A stretch of 64,000 bases of DNA. Source: Krasilnikovozyma curviuscula. Lineage: Eukaryota > Basidiomycota > Tremellomycetes > Cystofilobasidiales > Mrakiaceae. The position numbers and the translations under genes were made by a program. Of the stretch, positions 49,706 to 61,000 are shown piece by piece. A model generated the notes under the pieces. The model had not been told where the DNA came from, did no database searches, and was given only the letters and a program-made list of their open reading frames with translations. The stretch is taken from positions 45,755 through 109,754 of the forward strand of contig MVAQ01000050.1 in the NCBI GenBank assembly GCA_014825775.1. Reading direction: 5' to 3'. Positions within the stretch are counted from its first letter, which is position 1. The number at the start of each line of letters is the position of its first letter.

Positions 49706-50324
49706 AGAAAGGTGATGGAGTGCTAAGTGTTGGAACATTTGCCGACTTCGTAGGTTTGAGCGCCAATCATGCCCTTTCTCACTTCACCAAGCTTACCCTT
49801 GGCTTTCAACGGACACAGTCAGATTTCTCACAAATCTGCTGAAGATCTCGAGCTCTGTTCTGACTTTCAGGACATGGTCACAGGGACTTTTGTCGTCACC
49901 AGACGGGTAGCACGGTACTGGCTTGTCTCGCTGGTACCCCACGGGAGCGATAGCGTGGAAAGTGTGCCAGTCCTGGTGTGGATAACTGCGATGCTATGTA
50001 TACGTGGCAAGATGGAATAGATGTCGGAAGCGTTTGCTGTGTATCCCTGGTTGAGATATCTGCGATGCATCTGTCATCCTCTCTTTTCCTTTGCTGAGAC
50101 CCTTTCTCGATTGCTTGAGATTCGTGCGAGAAGTGCAGGGCCTTGTCCAGCATCCGTCAGTCTCCATTTCAATCATCAATAAAACTGTAAGTGAAGGAGG
50201 GTGGGTGGCAAAGTTGGGACCCAAATTGCAGCCAGACGCGAAGCAAGTTGCTCTCTATCCAATTAGACACACCTCCCCGGCCCCCCTCTCCTTTTCGTCC
50301 TTTTACATCCATCCGAACACAACC
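49706..50324. other. Intergenic region before the SUMO gene
   Basis: 3' region of the MIC12-like gene and promoter/leader of the SUMO gene with pyrimidine-rich sequence just upstream of its ATG. No gene seen. Confidence 0.5.
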
Positions 50325-51009
50325 ATGTCTGAATCCGGTGAACAAGTGAAGCCAGAGGGAGGAGAGAACAACCAGATGAACATCAAAGTACGTGTTAGAT
50401 TCCCTCCAGACTTTCCTCCATGCCCGCCCTTCTTGTCTGCACCTCTGCTACCCAATGCTGGATTGCTGTAGCAGCAGGGGCTCCAGAGTTCGAACTCTAG
50501 CCTTCCATGGACGTGTGACTAAGATTGGGCAGGGAAGTAATGCTGTCTTAGTAGAGAAGCTGACTCGATTTGGCTCTCGCAGGTTATCTCCAGTGACGGC
50601 AATGAAGTCTTCTTCAAAATCAAGACCACCACCAAGTTCTCTAAGTTGAAGACTGCTTATGCATCCCGAGTCGGAAAGGCCGTTGAGACAATCAGGTCAG
50701 AGCCATTTTCACTTCAGTGTGGAGCTAGATGGATCGAATGACTGTCTCTAGGCCTCGGAGATGAAAAAAACAACTCTGATATCCCTTTTCTCTATCACGA
50801 ATGCAGATTCTTATACGATGGAAACCGTGTGAATGATGACGATACACCAGATTCCCTTGAAATGGAGGAAGGTGATTCCATTGACGTTCAGCTAGAACGT
50901 AAGTTTATGTTCCTCTTCTACCGCGTCTTCAAGCTCATACTTGAACTCTTCTAATATCTTGCGTTCGTTTCTTTCTTTATCATCTTCAGAGGTTGGAGGA
51001 AGATGCTAA
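50325..51009 (+). CDS. SMT3: Ubiquitin-like modifier SUMO (Smt3)
   Basis: Small ubiquitin-like protein conjugated to lysines of nuclear and septin proteins. Four exons join in frame: MSESGEQVKPEGGENNQMNI ending in K, then VISSDGNEVFFKIKTTTKFS, KLKTAYASRVGKAVETIR, FLYDGNRVNDDDTPDSLEME, EGDSIDVQLE and QVGGRC. The mature form would end at the di-glycine after removal of RC by a Ulp1-type protease. The usual SUMO features are present: a flexible acidic N-terminus, the FxIK strand and the RFLYDG-like segment formed across an intron. The first intron (about 195 nt) is the longest and holds a short palindrome AGAGTTCGAACTCT. Confidence 0.96.
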
Positions 51010-51345
51010 ACTAGCTTCGTAACGGATCTCTACGATTACCGTAGAGGAAAACGGTGGTGGTGAAGCCTGCGATAAAATACCCTCAGGCCATACACCGTCT
51101 TATTTTGCTCTGGTTCTCCATGGCAATGTTGAATTCTTAACCCGAGTAATATGATGGAGCTGGGGAGGTCAATCTTGTCACGCTTGAACTTCGCTTTAAT
51201 CAATCCTTCTAATAAAAGCACTCTTGACACCGCGAGTTTGCGATATGCCTTAGTCATGCTGGGCACTTCATTGCACTGCAAATTTGCTACAATTCTATAA
51301 ATGTCTGGCGTCGGACTTGCGCCTGCAAAGATATCGACACTTATC
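51010..51345. other. Convergent intergenic region between SUMO and S2P
   Basis: 3' ends of the two convergent genes; nothing else recognised. Confidence 0.5.
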
Positions 51346-53367
51346 TCATCCAGCGTTGGAAGGTATGATAATCTTGAGCGTCATCCCCCCCAGTGCTACA
51401 GAGCCTAATCCGCCGATCACAATCTGGATAGTTCTCAGTATCCTATGTCTCAGTGTGGCCCTCGCACCCAATCCGACCCCACTTTCCCTCTCCATCAACA
51501 GCTCGTTTTCCAAGTCAGGTAAGAAGTATTCCAGGAGAGCACTCAAGAAATGACCACCGTCCAGAAGTGGAAGGGGCAGCAAATTTCCTAACGACACAGT
51601 GAGGGAGATGGTGAGGAAATACCTGCACCAATTGGACAACCAACGTCAGTTGCTGAAGGGAGCAAGTATGGCGCTCTTGACTTACTCCAAGAGTAGCAAA
51701 AGGTAGCTCGGAAGGTTAACTGGTAAGAACCTAAATGAGGACCTGTAGCTAGATAGAGTGACTATGAAAGTGATGAGGTTATCAGTAAAATCAGTGGTTA
51801 CGGCAAAGGCAACCTCGGGTTCACCTTGATCCCATACCAGCTGCCTGTAACCTTGGAAAACAACTTCGATAACCTTCGACTGATCCTTTTGTATCCACTT
51901 CGGCGGAATGTACCCAATTCTAATAATCAGCTCACCCTCATGCGGCCGCACACAAACTTCATCTCCTTCACAAGGGCAACGCGAGGGAAACTGTAATATT
52001 GGCTGTGGATCCAAGCAGTGACCGTCTTCGTCATTAAGTGTGGAAGAAGATACAAAGCAGAGCTCTGTGGATGATGAAGGTGGGACTGTTGGAGGACAAC
52101 AAGCCGTAGGCGCTTTGGAAAACTGAGAGCGAGGAATGCACCATCCATTCTGGTGCGATGTCGTTGGGTTCGGTCCTACGAGATATTCAGTCCACTTGTC
52201 TTCCACAGATCCTCCAATGAACTGATCATCTATGTGTGTGATGAGCGATGACACTGGAAGGGAATGAGCCAGAGGAGAGTTCTATCATCATACAGAAGTG
52301 AGTAATGAACTCAACATCACTCGGGGCAGAGCACTTACCGCCTCGAAGTACACCAAGCTCCTTCCTTGAGACGAGATATTTCGATAGCCGAACACTCCAA
52401 GCACAGCGTCGTGAAATTTCAACCACATCAACGCTCGCACCACAAGCCAAGACAGAAAGTTTTGATAGGAACCTGCTGCAAAGATTCGTGCTCGAGAGCG
52501 CGCCGACAGATCTTTGAGGGTGGAAGGTAGGGTGACTGATGCTGAAGGAAGAATCAAGTGTAGATTCAAAGCCACACATATTGGTGAGAGACCATCGCTA
52601 TTGTGATAACGACAGGTTTCAGTTGATTTTACGAAACGTCAGTCAGGCAAGCTGGACCTACAGAGCGGCGCTGAGAGCATGGCCAGGCTCATGAATCACT
52701 TGTGCCAAGAGAAATGAGACAACAAGATAGATAGTTTGCGAAGCGGGAACAGTGATTCCAGGAATCTAGTAACAGAGTGTTAGATATCAGGTTCCATTGG
52801 TTGTTGAATATACACCAAACTCACAATCGGATTCAAGATCATGTTCGGTTCCTGTGGAGCAGTGGTAACCACAGGTACTTCTAAAGACCTCGTCAGGATA
52901 GGGAGGACTACTTCTGGTGTTGATGATGTTGGACGCAAAGAAACCAGGTTTACAATCCAGCCCACAAATTGACCTGTTCCCACTACCAGCAGTCCCATCA
53001 TAGCAACCATTCCTAGCAAAGCAAACAGAGATCCCACATCATAGAAGATTTTGATCCAAGCCTCTCTCAGTGCTGATTTCTTCACCAACTTGAGCATCAG
53101 TGTGGAGGGCAAATCGTTGAAGACACTAGTTTCAACCGTGACAGATATCCACCCAACTTCGACGACCCACTCATCCTCCGATGCATGATAGTCTTCCTCG
53201 TTGAGTATTGCTCTGTTGTGACGTCTTGAGGAAGGACGGAATCGACGAGGGAGTTTCGAGTAGAGGAGTTGAAAGCTGGGCTGGAAACGCGAGGAAAGGT
53301 ATCTCAGGCCATGAAATACGGACCAGCAGAGAAAGATGGCTAGGATAAGATGATAGAAATCCAACAT
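51346..53367 (-). CDS. Site-2 protease (S2P/MBTPS2-type intramembrane metalloprotease)
   Basis: Zinc metalloprotease that cleaves membrane-bound transcription factors inside the bilayer; in basidiomycete yeasts the S2P homologue processes the SREBP-type sterol/hypoxia regulator. ATG 53367 opens a membrane segment MLDFYHLILAIFLCWSVFHG. After two further helices (FALLGMVAMMGLLVVGTGQF) comes the active-site helix LVVSFLLAQVIHEPGHALSA with HEPGH (HExxH). A Cys-rich lumenal-like region includes CFVSSSTLNDEDGHCLDPQP, CPCEGDEVCVRPHEGELIIR. The last exon has YFLTISLTVSLGNLLPLPLL followed by DGGHFLSALLEYF, giving the third ligand motif NxxPxxxLDG. Motif order and topology match MBTPS2. The SREBP gene itself is not in this window. 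Confidence 0.88.
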
Positions 53368-53688
53368 CTACATGCTACGATCGCTGGAGAAGAGCTCGAA
53401 AGAAGAAAAATGGAAACGACCAATGTCGTGTGAGGTCACTTATTTTCGTGCTCGCCAAATTGGGCGACGTAACAAAAAAACTGGTACATCAAACAGAAGA
53501 TGGATTGTCGAAAGAAGTTGTAACAAAAGCAGCGTATAATGGAGCTTCTACTGACATGGCGTCGTACAGACGCGTGAAAGAAGAAATGTCCCCCTCTGCA
53601 TCGACGTCCGTTCATCCCGTCGCTTAAATCTACTTCCACCCCCTTCACTCCCTAGACGATTATCGCCACATCAGAAATCACAGAGTAA
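53368..53688. other. Intergenic region between S2P and the sugar transporter
   Basis: S2P promoter on the left and 3' region of the transporter gene on the right. No supported gene. Confidence 0.5.
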
Positions 53689-55260
53689 TTATACTGGAGA
53701 CTTCAAGTCTTCTTTCTCAAGCACAGGCGACTTTGATCCTCCAGAGAAGATGACACTGCCTTTCCTGTCATCAATCTTGCTGTCAGCCTTTACTTCTTCG
53801 TCCTTCATCAGCTTCTCCTTCTCTTCCACCGTAGATGATGTCTCCGAGGTCGTTGGAAGAACGGGTTGTTGCTGTTGAGGCGGTCGTCGTCCGCCCATTG
53901 CCTTGATGTAGGCGTACGATGCTGAGCCGAGAATGATGAGTCCGATTGAGCCAGCACGAGGAACGGTCAGGACATCGTGGAAAATGATCACACCAAGAAT
54001 TGTTTGAAGAACAGATCGGACGGCCTATTTTTTTGCGGGGGAGACGAGGGTGAATGTCAGTGAGGATTTGTGACGATGAAGTGGTCAGAATCACTTACAG
54101 CGGTAAACATGTGGGATACTGGAGAGGTGACGGTGATGGAAAGAAGGCCAGCCATACAGATCAAGAAACCGAAGAATCCCTGTGACGACAAATGTTGTCA
54201 GGCAAACGATGCTCCAAAATTAGCACCCACATCAACGACAAATTGCTCACAGTAACAGCTGAGCCGATGATGAAAGTAGAGACACTGCCTTCTTCTCCGG
54301 TAAAAATACCTGGCCATCTCATTACTTCCCCCGTGAGGACCAAGACCGGGAAGAGCAAGATGGCGGATCCCAAGTTGGTGAGATAGGCCAAGTTGGTGAC
54401 AAAAGTGACATCCATGGTCCTGACGTCGACAGATCTCATGGACCACTTGACCAAGACAGCGTGGACAGCAATCATTACAGCCGAAAGGACACCGTAGAAG
54501 ATACCCAATTGAGTCGAGTGGGGATTTGAAGTGGTGGCGGAAGCGGCTGAAGGTGTCACTCCATAGACGAATCCACAAGTGACAATGGCACAACAGGCGA
54601 CAGTGCTCATTGGAGGCATTCTACCGTCCATCAGGCCTGTCAAGAGGACTGTGAGAGGGAGGACGAGACCTCTGGCGACCTGTTCAAAAGAAGATGAGCG
54701 TCCGATTTAGCAACAGTACGCGTGCTGGCGTGGAAACGCTATTGAGATCGGAGGGGAAAGTGATACACACTTGGAAGTAGGAGGCTTCAACTTTCTGCAG
54801 GCAAAGGGTGTTGAACACCAGTCCTGATACATTGACGACGACAACCCAGAAGATGTCCTTGATAAGCTTCTTGTCGTATGGCGGAAGTTTGAGGAACCCA
54901 GCTAGGCAAGTTGCTTGGATAAGGACGACGGCAATGACGAGTTGAGCGAAAAGGAACGTGAGGGGCAATGGAGAGCTCAACAAGACCCATTTGTTACTGC
55001 AATGCCATAGTCAAAGGCAGAGGCGATGGCGAAAATTGTCAGTTCACGTTGGGGCCGCGTTCTGCGTGTCGAGGGCAGTAAAACTTACACAAAGACTTGT
55101 AGAAGCAAGAAACCAGTCAGCCAGGTGCCCACATAGTAAGGAGAGATGCAAAGGACTCACCCATGATGAGAGCAGCTACCATGTAGAAGGAGACAACAGC
55201 AAAAACTTTGGCTGGGGAAGCCTTGTGCTTCTCATTCTGAGAACCTGAACCTCCTGACAT
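53689..55260 (-). CDS. Nucleotide-sugar transporter, TPT/SLC35C-like
   Basis: Golgi/ER multi-pass transporter of the triose-phosphate-translocator family. ATG 55260 opens MSGGSGSQNEKHKASPAKVF, then a first helix and a KWVLLSSPLPLTFLFAQLVI segment. Next are DIFWVVVVNVSGLVFNTLCL, QKVEASYFQVARGLVLPLTV, YGVLSAVMIAVHAVLVKWSM, NLAYLTNLGSAILLFPVLVL, GFFGFLICMAGLLSITVTSP and AVRSVLQTILGVIIFHDVLT. The QKVEASYFQVARGL block is closest to GDP-fucose transporters (SLC35C1); fungal UDP-xylose or other carriers are related. The C-terminal tail is hydrophilic with Lys/Glu. Substrate not assignable from sequence alone. Confidence 0.82.
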
Positions 55261-56600
55261 CGCGTATAAAGATACTGAGACAGAGGAGATAAAATGGGGT
55301 TGGGTATCTGGGGAGAAAACGAAGCAAGAAGGGCTTTGAGGAGAAGTAGAAAGGGAAAGGGAGGAGAGTGAGAAGATGCAAGTCGGGTGTAGCACACGTC
55401 TCGTCCTCCGAGCTGGCTTACCGCGAGGTAAAGTGGCGGTTTGAGACGAATTTAGGCTCTGCCTTCTATCCAATGACTTGCAGATCAGATCAGTTGCTGC
55501 TGGGAGCTATGAAATGAGAAAAAAGAACTTCGTGCTTTTCCCCGTTAAGGTTGTCGCACATCGTCGGAGCTGGCGCTGATGCGCCTGCTGAGCCGGTGAC
55601 CAACCAGCTCGACATTCCCCCTGCAGATGCCAAACCAGACAGGCTGGAAGAAAGTTCAAGAGTGACGTAACCAGATTTGCGTCTGAAGGCAGCAAAGGAG
55701 TTCAGTTGGGAGGAAGCTTAAGGTGATGGGAACCTTGCGGCAATTTGATCGAAATGCAGAAGCGAAGTAGGTGCTCCAATGATCGCCAAAATGTATGGAA
55801 GAAATCAGAGGTTGTATGAGAATATGGAAGTCCGAAAGCGTTCACAAACAGAAACAGAAATAGTTGCGTCAGTTCTAGGAAGAACCGAGAGCGTATAAGA
55901 ATGTAAGTGCTATATAGTTTCGTCGTGAATCGCGAGTCATGAGTCGGGTACCGAATGATGGGTTGATGGTTGTTATGGTAGAACTGTATGTACTAGAGAA
56001 GCAGTATGAGAGAGAGATGGAAGAGACGGCTGAGAGAGGGTGTGTGTAACACTCTCGTTCCCAATCCTAACAAGCAGTAGCTGCATCACGCGCGAGACCG
56101 TAAGCCGTTGCTTTCTTGAATGACCTTGTTCTTCCCTGCTATCAAACTTTTACTGAGCTCAGGTCGGATCGAATGGATTTTCTAAATCCAGATGTAGACA
56201 CTGAGCCTTTTGACCCTCAACATCAGCAAAAAGTTAGGCGCGCTTGTGGAGTTGTTGACATCGTTGCTGCGATCCGATCCCTTTCGCCATCACTGCCACC
56301 AACCGAGGAAGCTGCACGTTATACAATTTTCCTTACTAAGCAGCTTCGGGATACAGGGTCCAGCATCGAGACATTGACAGCTGAAACAGAATTATGACCG
56401 CTTCTGACGGTGCATCGAACGCTTAGTAAGCTAAATTGGCTTGCCCTTCGCGCTCTGCTTACAAACCAATATCACACAACTTTGGTGCAAACACTATAAA
56501 GTGGAGAATCAATCTCCACCTGTTCCCTATCTCAGCTTCTGTTGCACTGTTCTCAAGCTTCTATAATTCTCTACAGACCCAACTCTTCAAAACAACAACA
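55261..56600. other. Long intergenic region with an uncertain small ORF
   Basis: Promoter of the transporter on the left, promoter of hydrolase paralogue 2 on the right. A plus-strand frame at 56116-56397 contains FLNPDVDTEPFDPQHQQKVR followed by RACGVV. This resembles the start of a fungal Zn2Cys6 finger, but no other cysteines follow. It could be a small gene or a decayed regulator. Otherwise nothing is recognised. Confidence 0.35.
56495..56500 (+). promoter_or_regulatory. TATA box of hydrolase paralogue 2
   Basis: TATAAA 106 nt upstream of ATG 56601. It is followed directly by an inverted repeat at 56501-56519 (GTGGAGA, ATCAA, TCTCCAC). Confidence 0.65.
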
Positions 56601-57681
56601 ATGTCAAAAATCGTTCAAGTCTCAACTCAATACGTCAGTGCAGATGGTGTCAAGATTTTTTACAGAGAAGCTGGTCCGAAAGATGCTCCCGTCTTGCTCT
56701 TGCTCCATGGATATCCGACTTCCTCTCACCAGTACAGACATCTCATTCCAGCGTTGGCAGACAAATATCGTGTCATCGTGAGTGCATCCTCCCTAAATGT
56801 CTTGGGGAGCATCAATAACTTCTATCCTTCTATACTTCAGTCTCCTGACTACCCAGGATTCGGCTTTACTGAAGTTCCAGCTGAGCGCAACTACGTCTAT
56901 ACGTTTGACAACCTGGCAAAGACAACAGAGGCTTTTGTTGATGCTCTTGGCCTCAAGAAGTTTGGTATTTACATCTTTGATTATGGAGCTCCAGTTGGGT
57001 TTAGGTGCGTCTCCTCCTTTTTGTTCAACATCAACTGGCAGCTCAAGACCATGTTATTAACCTTCACACGTCGATTCCCCCTGACCTCTTCAGACTCGCA
57101 CTTTCTCGCCCTGAGAGCATTATTGCTATCATCACTCAAAATGGAAACGCTTTCGTTGAAGGTTTGGGTGACTTTTGGAATCCTTTGAGAAAATACTGGT
57201 CCGATATCTCTTTGAGAGAATCGATCAGACCTGCGACACGATCTCACAAGAATCAAGTAAGCGGCGCTCTCTCTCTCTCTGAATGATTTGCTAGTCAAGC
57301 TGAACATTTGTTTCTCTCTGTCAGTATGTGATTGGAGAATCTGAGTGGGAAAAGATCGCTCCCGAAACATGGACACTCGACGATTCCCTCGTCGCTCGCC
57401 CAGGAAACGAAGACATTCAGCTTGATTTGTTCTACGATTACCAGAACAACATCACCCTCTACCCAGTCTGGCAACAGTATCTGAAACAATACCAACCACC
57501 TCTCCTCGCCATTTGGGGCAAGAACGACATCATCTTCATTCCGCCAGGGGCTGAAGCCTTCAAACAGCTCTTGCCGAAGGCGAAGGTCGTCTTCATCGAT
57601 GGCGGACATTTTGTTCTGGAGAATCACTTGGATGAAGCTGTAAAAGAGATCAAGGAGTTCTTAGCAGACGCTCGTGTTTGA
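56601..57681 (+). CDS. Alpha/beta hydrolase, epoxide hydrolase/haloalkane dehalogenase superfamily (paralogue 2)
   Basis: Close paralogue of the gene at 23809-24885, on the other strand. MSKIVQVSTQYVSADGVKIF leads to LLLLHGYPTSSHQYRHLIPA, SPDYPGFGFTEVPAERNYVY and the nucleophile elbow IYIFDYGAPVGFR (Asp). Then come PESIIAIITQNGNAFVEGLG, WGKNDIIFIPPGAEAF and DGGHFVLENH with the catalytic His. All four introns fall at the same positions as in paralogue 1. The frame stays open upstream to an ATG at 56436, but ATG 56601 is preferred: it matches the paralogue's N-terminus and sits 106 nt after a TATA box. The substrate is unknown. Confidence 0.9.
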
Positions 57682-58001
57682 AGTGAAGAGATAGACGGAA
57701 CCAAGAGAAATTCGCTTGCACTAAAAGACGAGATGAGAGTATTGAAGAGAGAAAATATCAAACGAGAGAAGACTATCTACTTGATTCTAATGATCTTTGG
57801 CATCAAGCTAGAGTAAATGTTGGACGTCGTGAAGAAATCATTGTGGCTGTTGAGATTTGACTTTAAGAAAGATCAAAAGATGAAAAAAGTATTTAGACGG
57901 AAGAAGAAAGAGAGAAAAAAGAAAGAGAGAGAGAAAGGGAGCGGGGAACAAATTTACAGCGAGGAAGGAAAAGTCCTGAATACACGGAGGGTCATGAAAA
58001 G
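57682..58001. other. Convergent intergenic region, purine-rich
   Basis: 3' ends of the hydrolase (plus) and the large minus-strand gene. A strongly purine-rich tract (about 57885-57945, GA/AAG repeats) is present. The Lys-rich frame it creates is not a credible gene. Confidence 0.5.
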
Positions 58002-61000
58002 CTAGAAAGGAGCATCACGCTCGAATCGAACGACAAGTCGCTGGCTTAGGTATTTCTGAAATCTTGGAAAAGGCCATAGGTAAGGTGTTTTGAACAATAC
58101 TACATAGCAGAGACGATAGAGTTAGAGGTGATTCAGAAAAGGCGATTAGATTCAAAGAATAACATACCTGCGCACCGGAGGAATGTTCTCTTTGTCAGAA
58201 GCTATGGAAGAAAAGACGTGCTGATGAGTTGCAGAGATCGATTCCAAGTTCCAGTCGGGGAGAGCAGAGCGTCTGATCAATCCAAAGGAGAATCTGTAAC
58301 TATGTTGGTCAGCATCAATTATTGTAAACTCTAAACTTACTTGAGCTTCCCGCCCATCTTGAAACTTTTGGCGGGCTTCAACTTCTCTTCTTCGGCAGCA
58401 GCTTGCGTATCTCTACGATTGAGAAGGTTGCTGATATCCTGAGAGAGACCAGCGATGGTTTCCGATTTCCGTCTTCCCCAACCCAATGCCTCTCGACGAA
58501 GGTTCGAGCTGACCCGCGTCACCTTCTTGATGCGTTCCCCTTCCTTCGGCGAGCCTTCTTCTTTATCCCAAGAGATTAAGAGAGGTGATATACCTGGTAT
58601 CTCATGCAAGACTGGAGCTGGTGACGGCTCCAAAAATTTGGCAAACTTTGTCGAAGTAGGAATAGATGCGACCGCTTCAGCACTCTGGGAGAACTTGGTT
58701 GGGAGAGGGGGTGGCCTGGTGCGTCGACGAGTGGCAGGAGGTTCTGGCTTCGTGATGGTTTGAGGAACAGAGTAAGAAGACTCTGAAACTCTTTGCGATT
58801 CAAACGGACATGGGTTGTCCAAGCCAACGCGTTGAGGAAGCGGCTTGTAGGTCTTGACGGAATGCGAGATAAAGGACAACACTCCAGAAGAGGTCTTAGG
58901 AGGAGCGAATGCTTCACAAAGGAGCGAGTCAGAAATATAGCTGGATCTAACTCAGGCAAAGAGGGTTCTCACCTGCAACAGCTTGTCGGCTCCCCCACGA
59001 GTCTGCCCAAGCCTCTTTACTTTTCGCATACTCTTGAGAAGCATCTCGTTCGAACTTTAGCCAGCCACGAATGGATTCAGCATCCGTACTGTAGATCTCT
59101 GGCTCCCTTGCCCTAAGAAAGAGTGGAGAAGGTTTTCGAAGTGAACCTGACCAGGAGGTCTTAGTATCTGAAAACGTTGGCGAATGTGAAAGTTGCGGGA
59201 GAATTTCCTGACTTAGAGATGTGATGGAACGTTCCTCATGAATTGTTTCATGCATTAAAGATTGTGTTCCCTTGGACGTTTGGCGTCGGTGAAGTGCAGC
59301 CAACAACGAGTGAGAACGGCCATCTCGAACAGCATCGAGAGCACCATCAACGCGGTACATATCGATGGACGACCTCCCACAAGAGTTTTCAGAGCTGTTA
59401 TTGAAAGATATCTCGGAACTGGATGGTGAAGTGGGTGGCGTAGGGTCCTGAAGGCTAGGAATTTGAATGATTGATTGGAGTCGAGAGGAAGCTAGACGTT
59501 GAGTTCTGTTTCGAGCAGGTGGTCGACGGTGCGAAGCTGTTGCCATTCTTCTAGGTAGTGCCTCTAAGATTTCAAAACTGTTTTGAGACCCTACAGCAGC
59601 CAGAAAGTCAGATTCAGATCGTGAGCCACACAATAACAACAATCAAGGGATTATTCCACTCGCCTGAACTGGCTACCGATGTGAAAGATGCATGTGGGTC
59701 ATTGACCTCGCCGTTCGCAATCAGACAGCTATCCTCTAGACTAGCTCTCTCTACCACTCTCTTGGGCACCTTGGAGCCTAGCTTGGGCGAGCGATCATTG
59801 ATGCTGTTGAGCAGTTGAGTTTTTCGCTGACCAGTGCTATCGTTGCTATCGTTGCTATCGTTGCTATAGTTGGATGAGTCACTAAGGAATTTTGGTTTTC
59901 CCCCGACTTGAGGAACGACAACAAGGCTGGTTGGACGTTGTTGCCTCAATTTGCTTATGGTCTTGACGAAATAGAAAGTGTCGTCCTCAGAACCTGCTGA
60001 GCTAATAGTCGAAGCTTGACTTGACGATTTACTAGAAGATGATGAAGATGTTTCTAGTGTCTGAATGGCTGAAGCGTGTTTAGAAAACACAGTCGAATCC
60101 CGGTTGCGTCTAAAATCAAAGGTGTCATCTTCCCTAGTCTCCATAAAGCTGGAGTCGTCAGGAAGACAGACGCCTTGAATCTCGAAACTTTTTGAAGGTA
60201 GAGGCGCCATTCGACAACCAAAGAAGCTGTCCGAGTCTTCCGAGTCCGTTCTGCCGTGATGAATTGGAACGTTGTCTGACAGCAACTCAATCGAGGTTCT
60301 GCAGCTATCATCAAGAATTGAGTCGTTCGAGGTAAGAGACTCGTCACGGACATGTCTAATTTGATTGGTAGTGGTGGAATGATCCAAGATTGAGTCGATT
60401 TGAGCACCACCGAAGATAGTCACACAGTTGCGGCTTTCATCTTGAAGGCTTGTTTCCGTCGTGTTTGAATCAGAAGCTGTAGGTGAAGCGGCGATTGGAA
60501 ATAAAGACACCAGGTTATCGGTTTCGAATCTAGTATCAAACATTCGAGCACCAAGTCCAGGGCGCTCTCGTAAGCAGTCGACGCTGGAGCCGACGGAACT
60601 TGTTTTCCTGCGGTGAGCTCTCCAGTCTGGTCTTCCGAGGCCGTGCACGACAGATAATGCAGATGACACTGAAGATACGTTGCTGTACATTGATTCGTTT
60701 CGACCATAGCCTGATTTAGAGTATGAAGCGCCGTGGTAACTGAAGCTGGAGCGACTAGCTGGAGGTACTGGAATCCCGCCGACTGAGGTGATGGATGCGA
60801 TGGAATCGTTCCGACGATGAGAAGTACGAGCAAGGGCAGCACCATAAGAGTACTCGTGGAAAGAGAAGGTCGAGTCGACTGAAGCGTCTCGTCGATGATG
60901 AAGGCGGTTGGAGGCAGAGGATGAGAAGGAGTCTCCCAACTTCAAGCTGGCCAGGTTGAATGGATCGGTACATCCTCCTTTGATGATTTCACCAAGAGAT

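Noticed and set aside
50480..50500. AGAGTTCGAACTCT in the SUMO intron, resembling a tRNA T-arm
   Set aside because: The stem and loop sizes do not fit a tRNA T-arm and no acceptor or anticodon arm surrounds it; it is a simple palindrome.
56436..56600. N-terminal extension of hydrolase paralogue 2 from the upstream ATG
   Set aside because: The TATA box at 56495 lies inside it and paralogue 1 starts at the equivalent of 56601.
57817..58005. Lys-rich 62-codon frame
   Set aside because: Produced by a purine-rich tract in a convergent 3' region.
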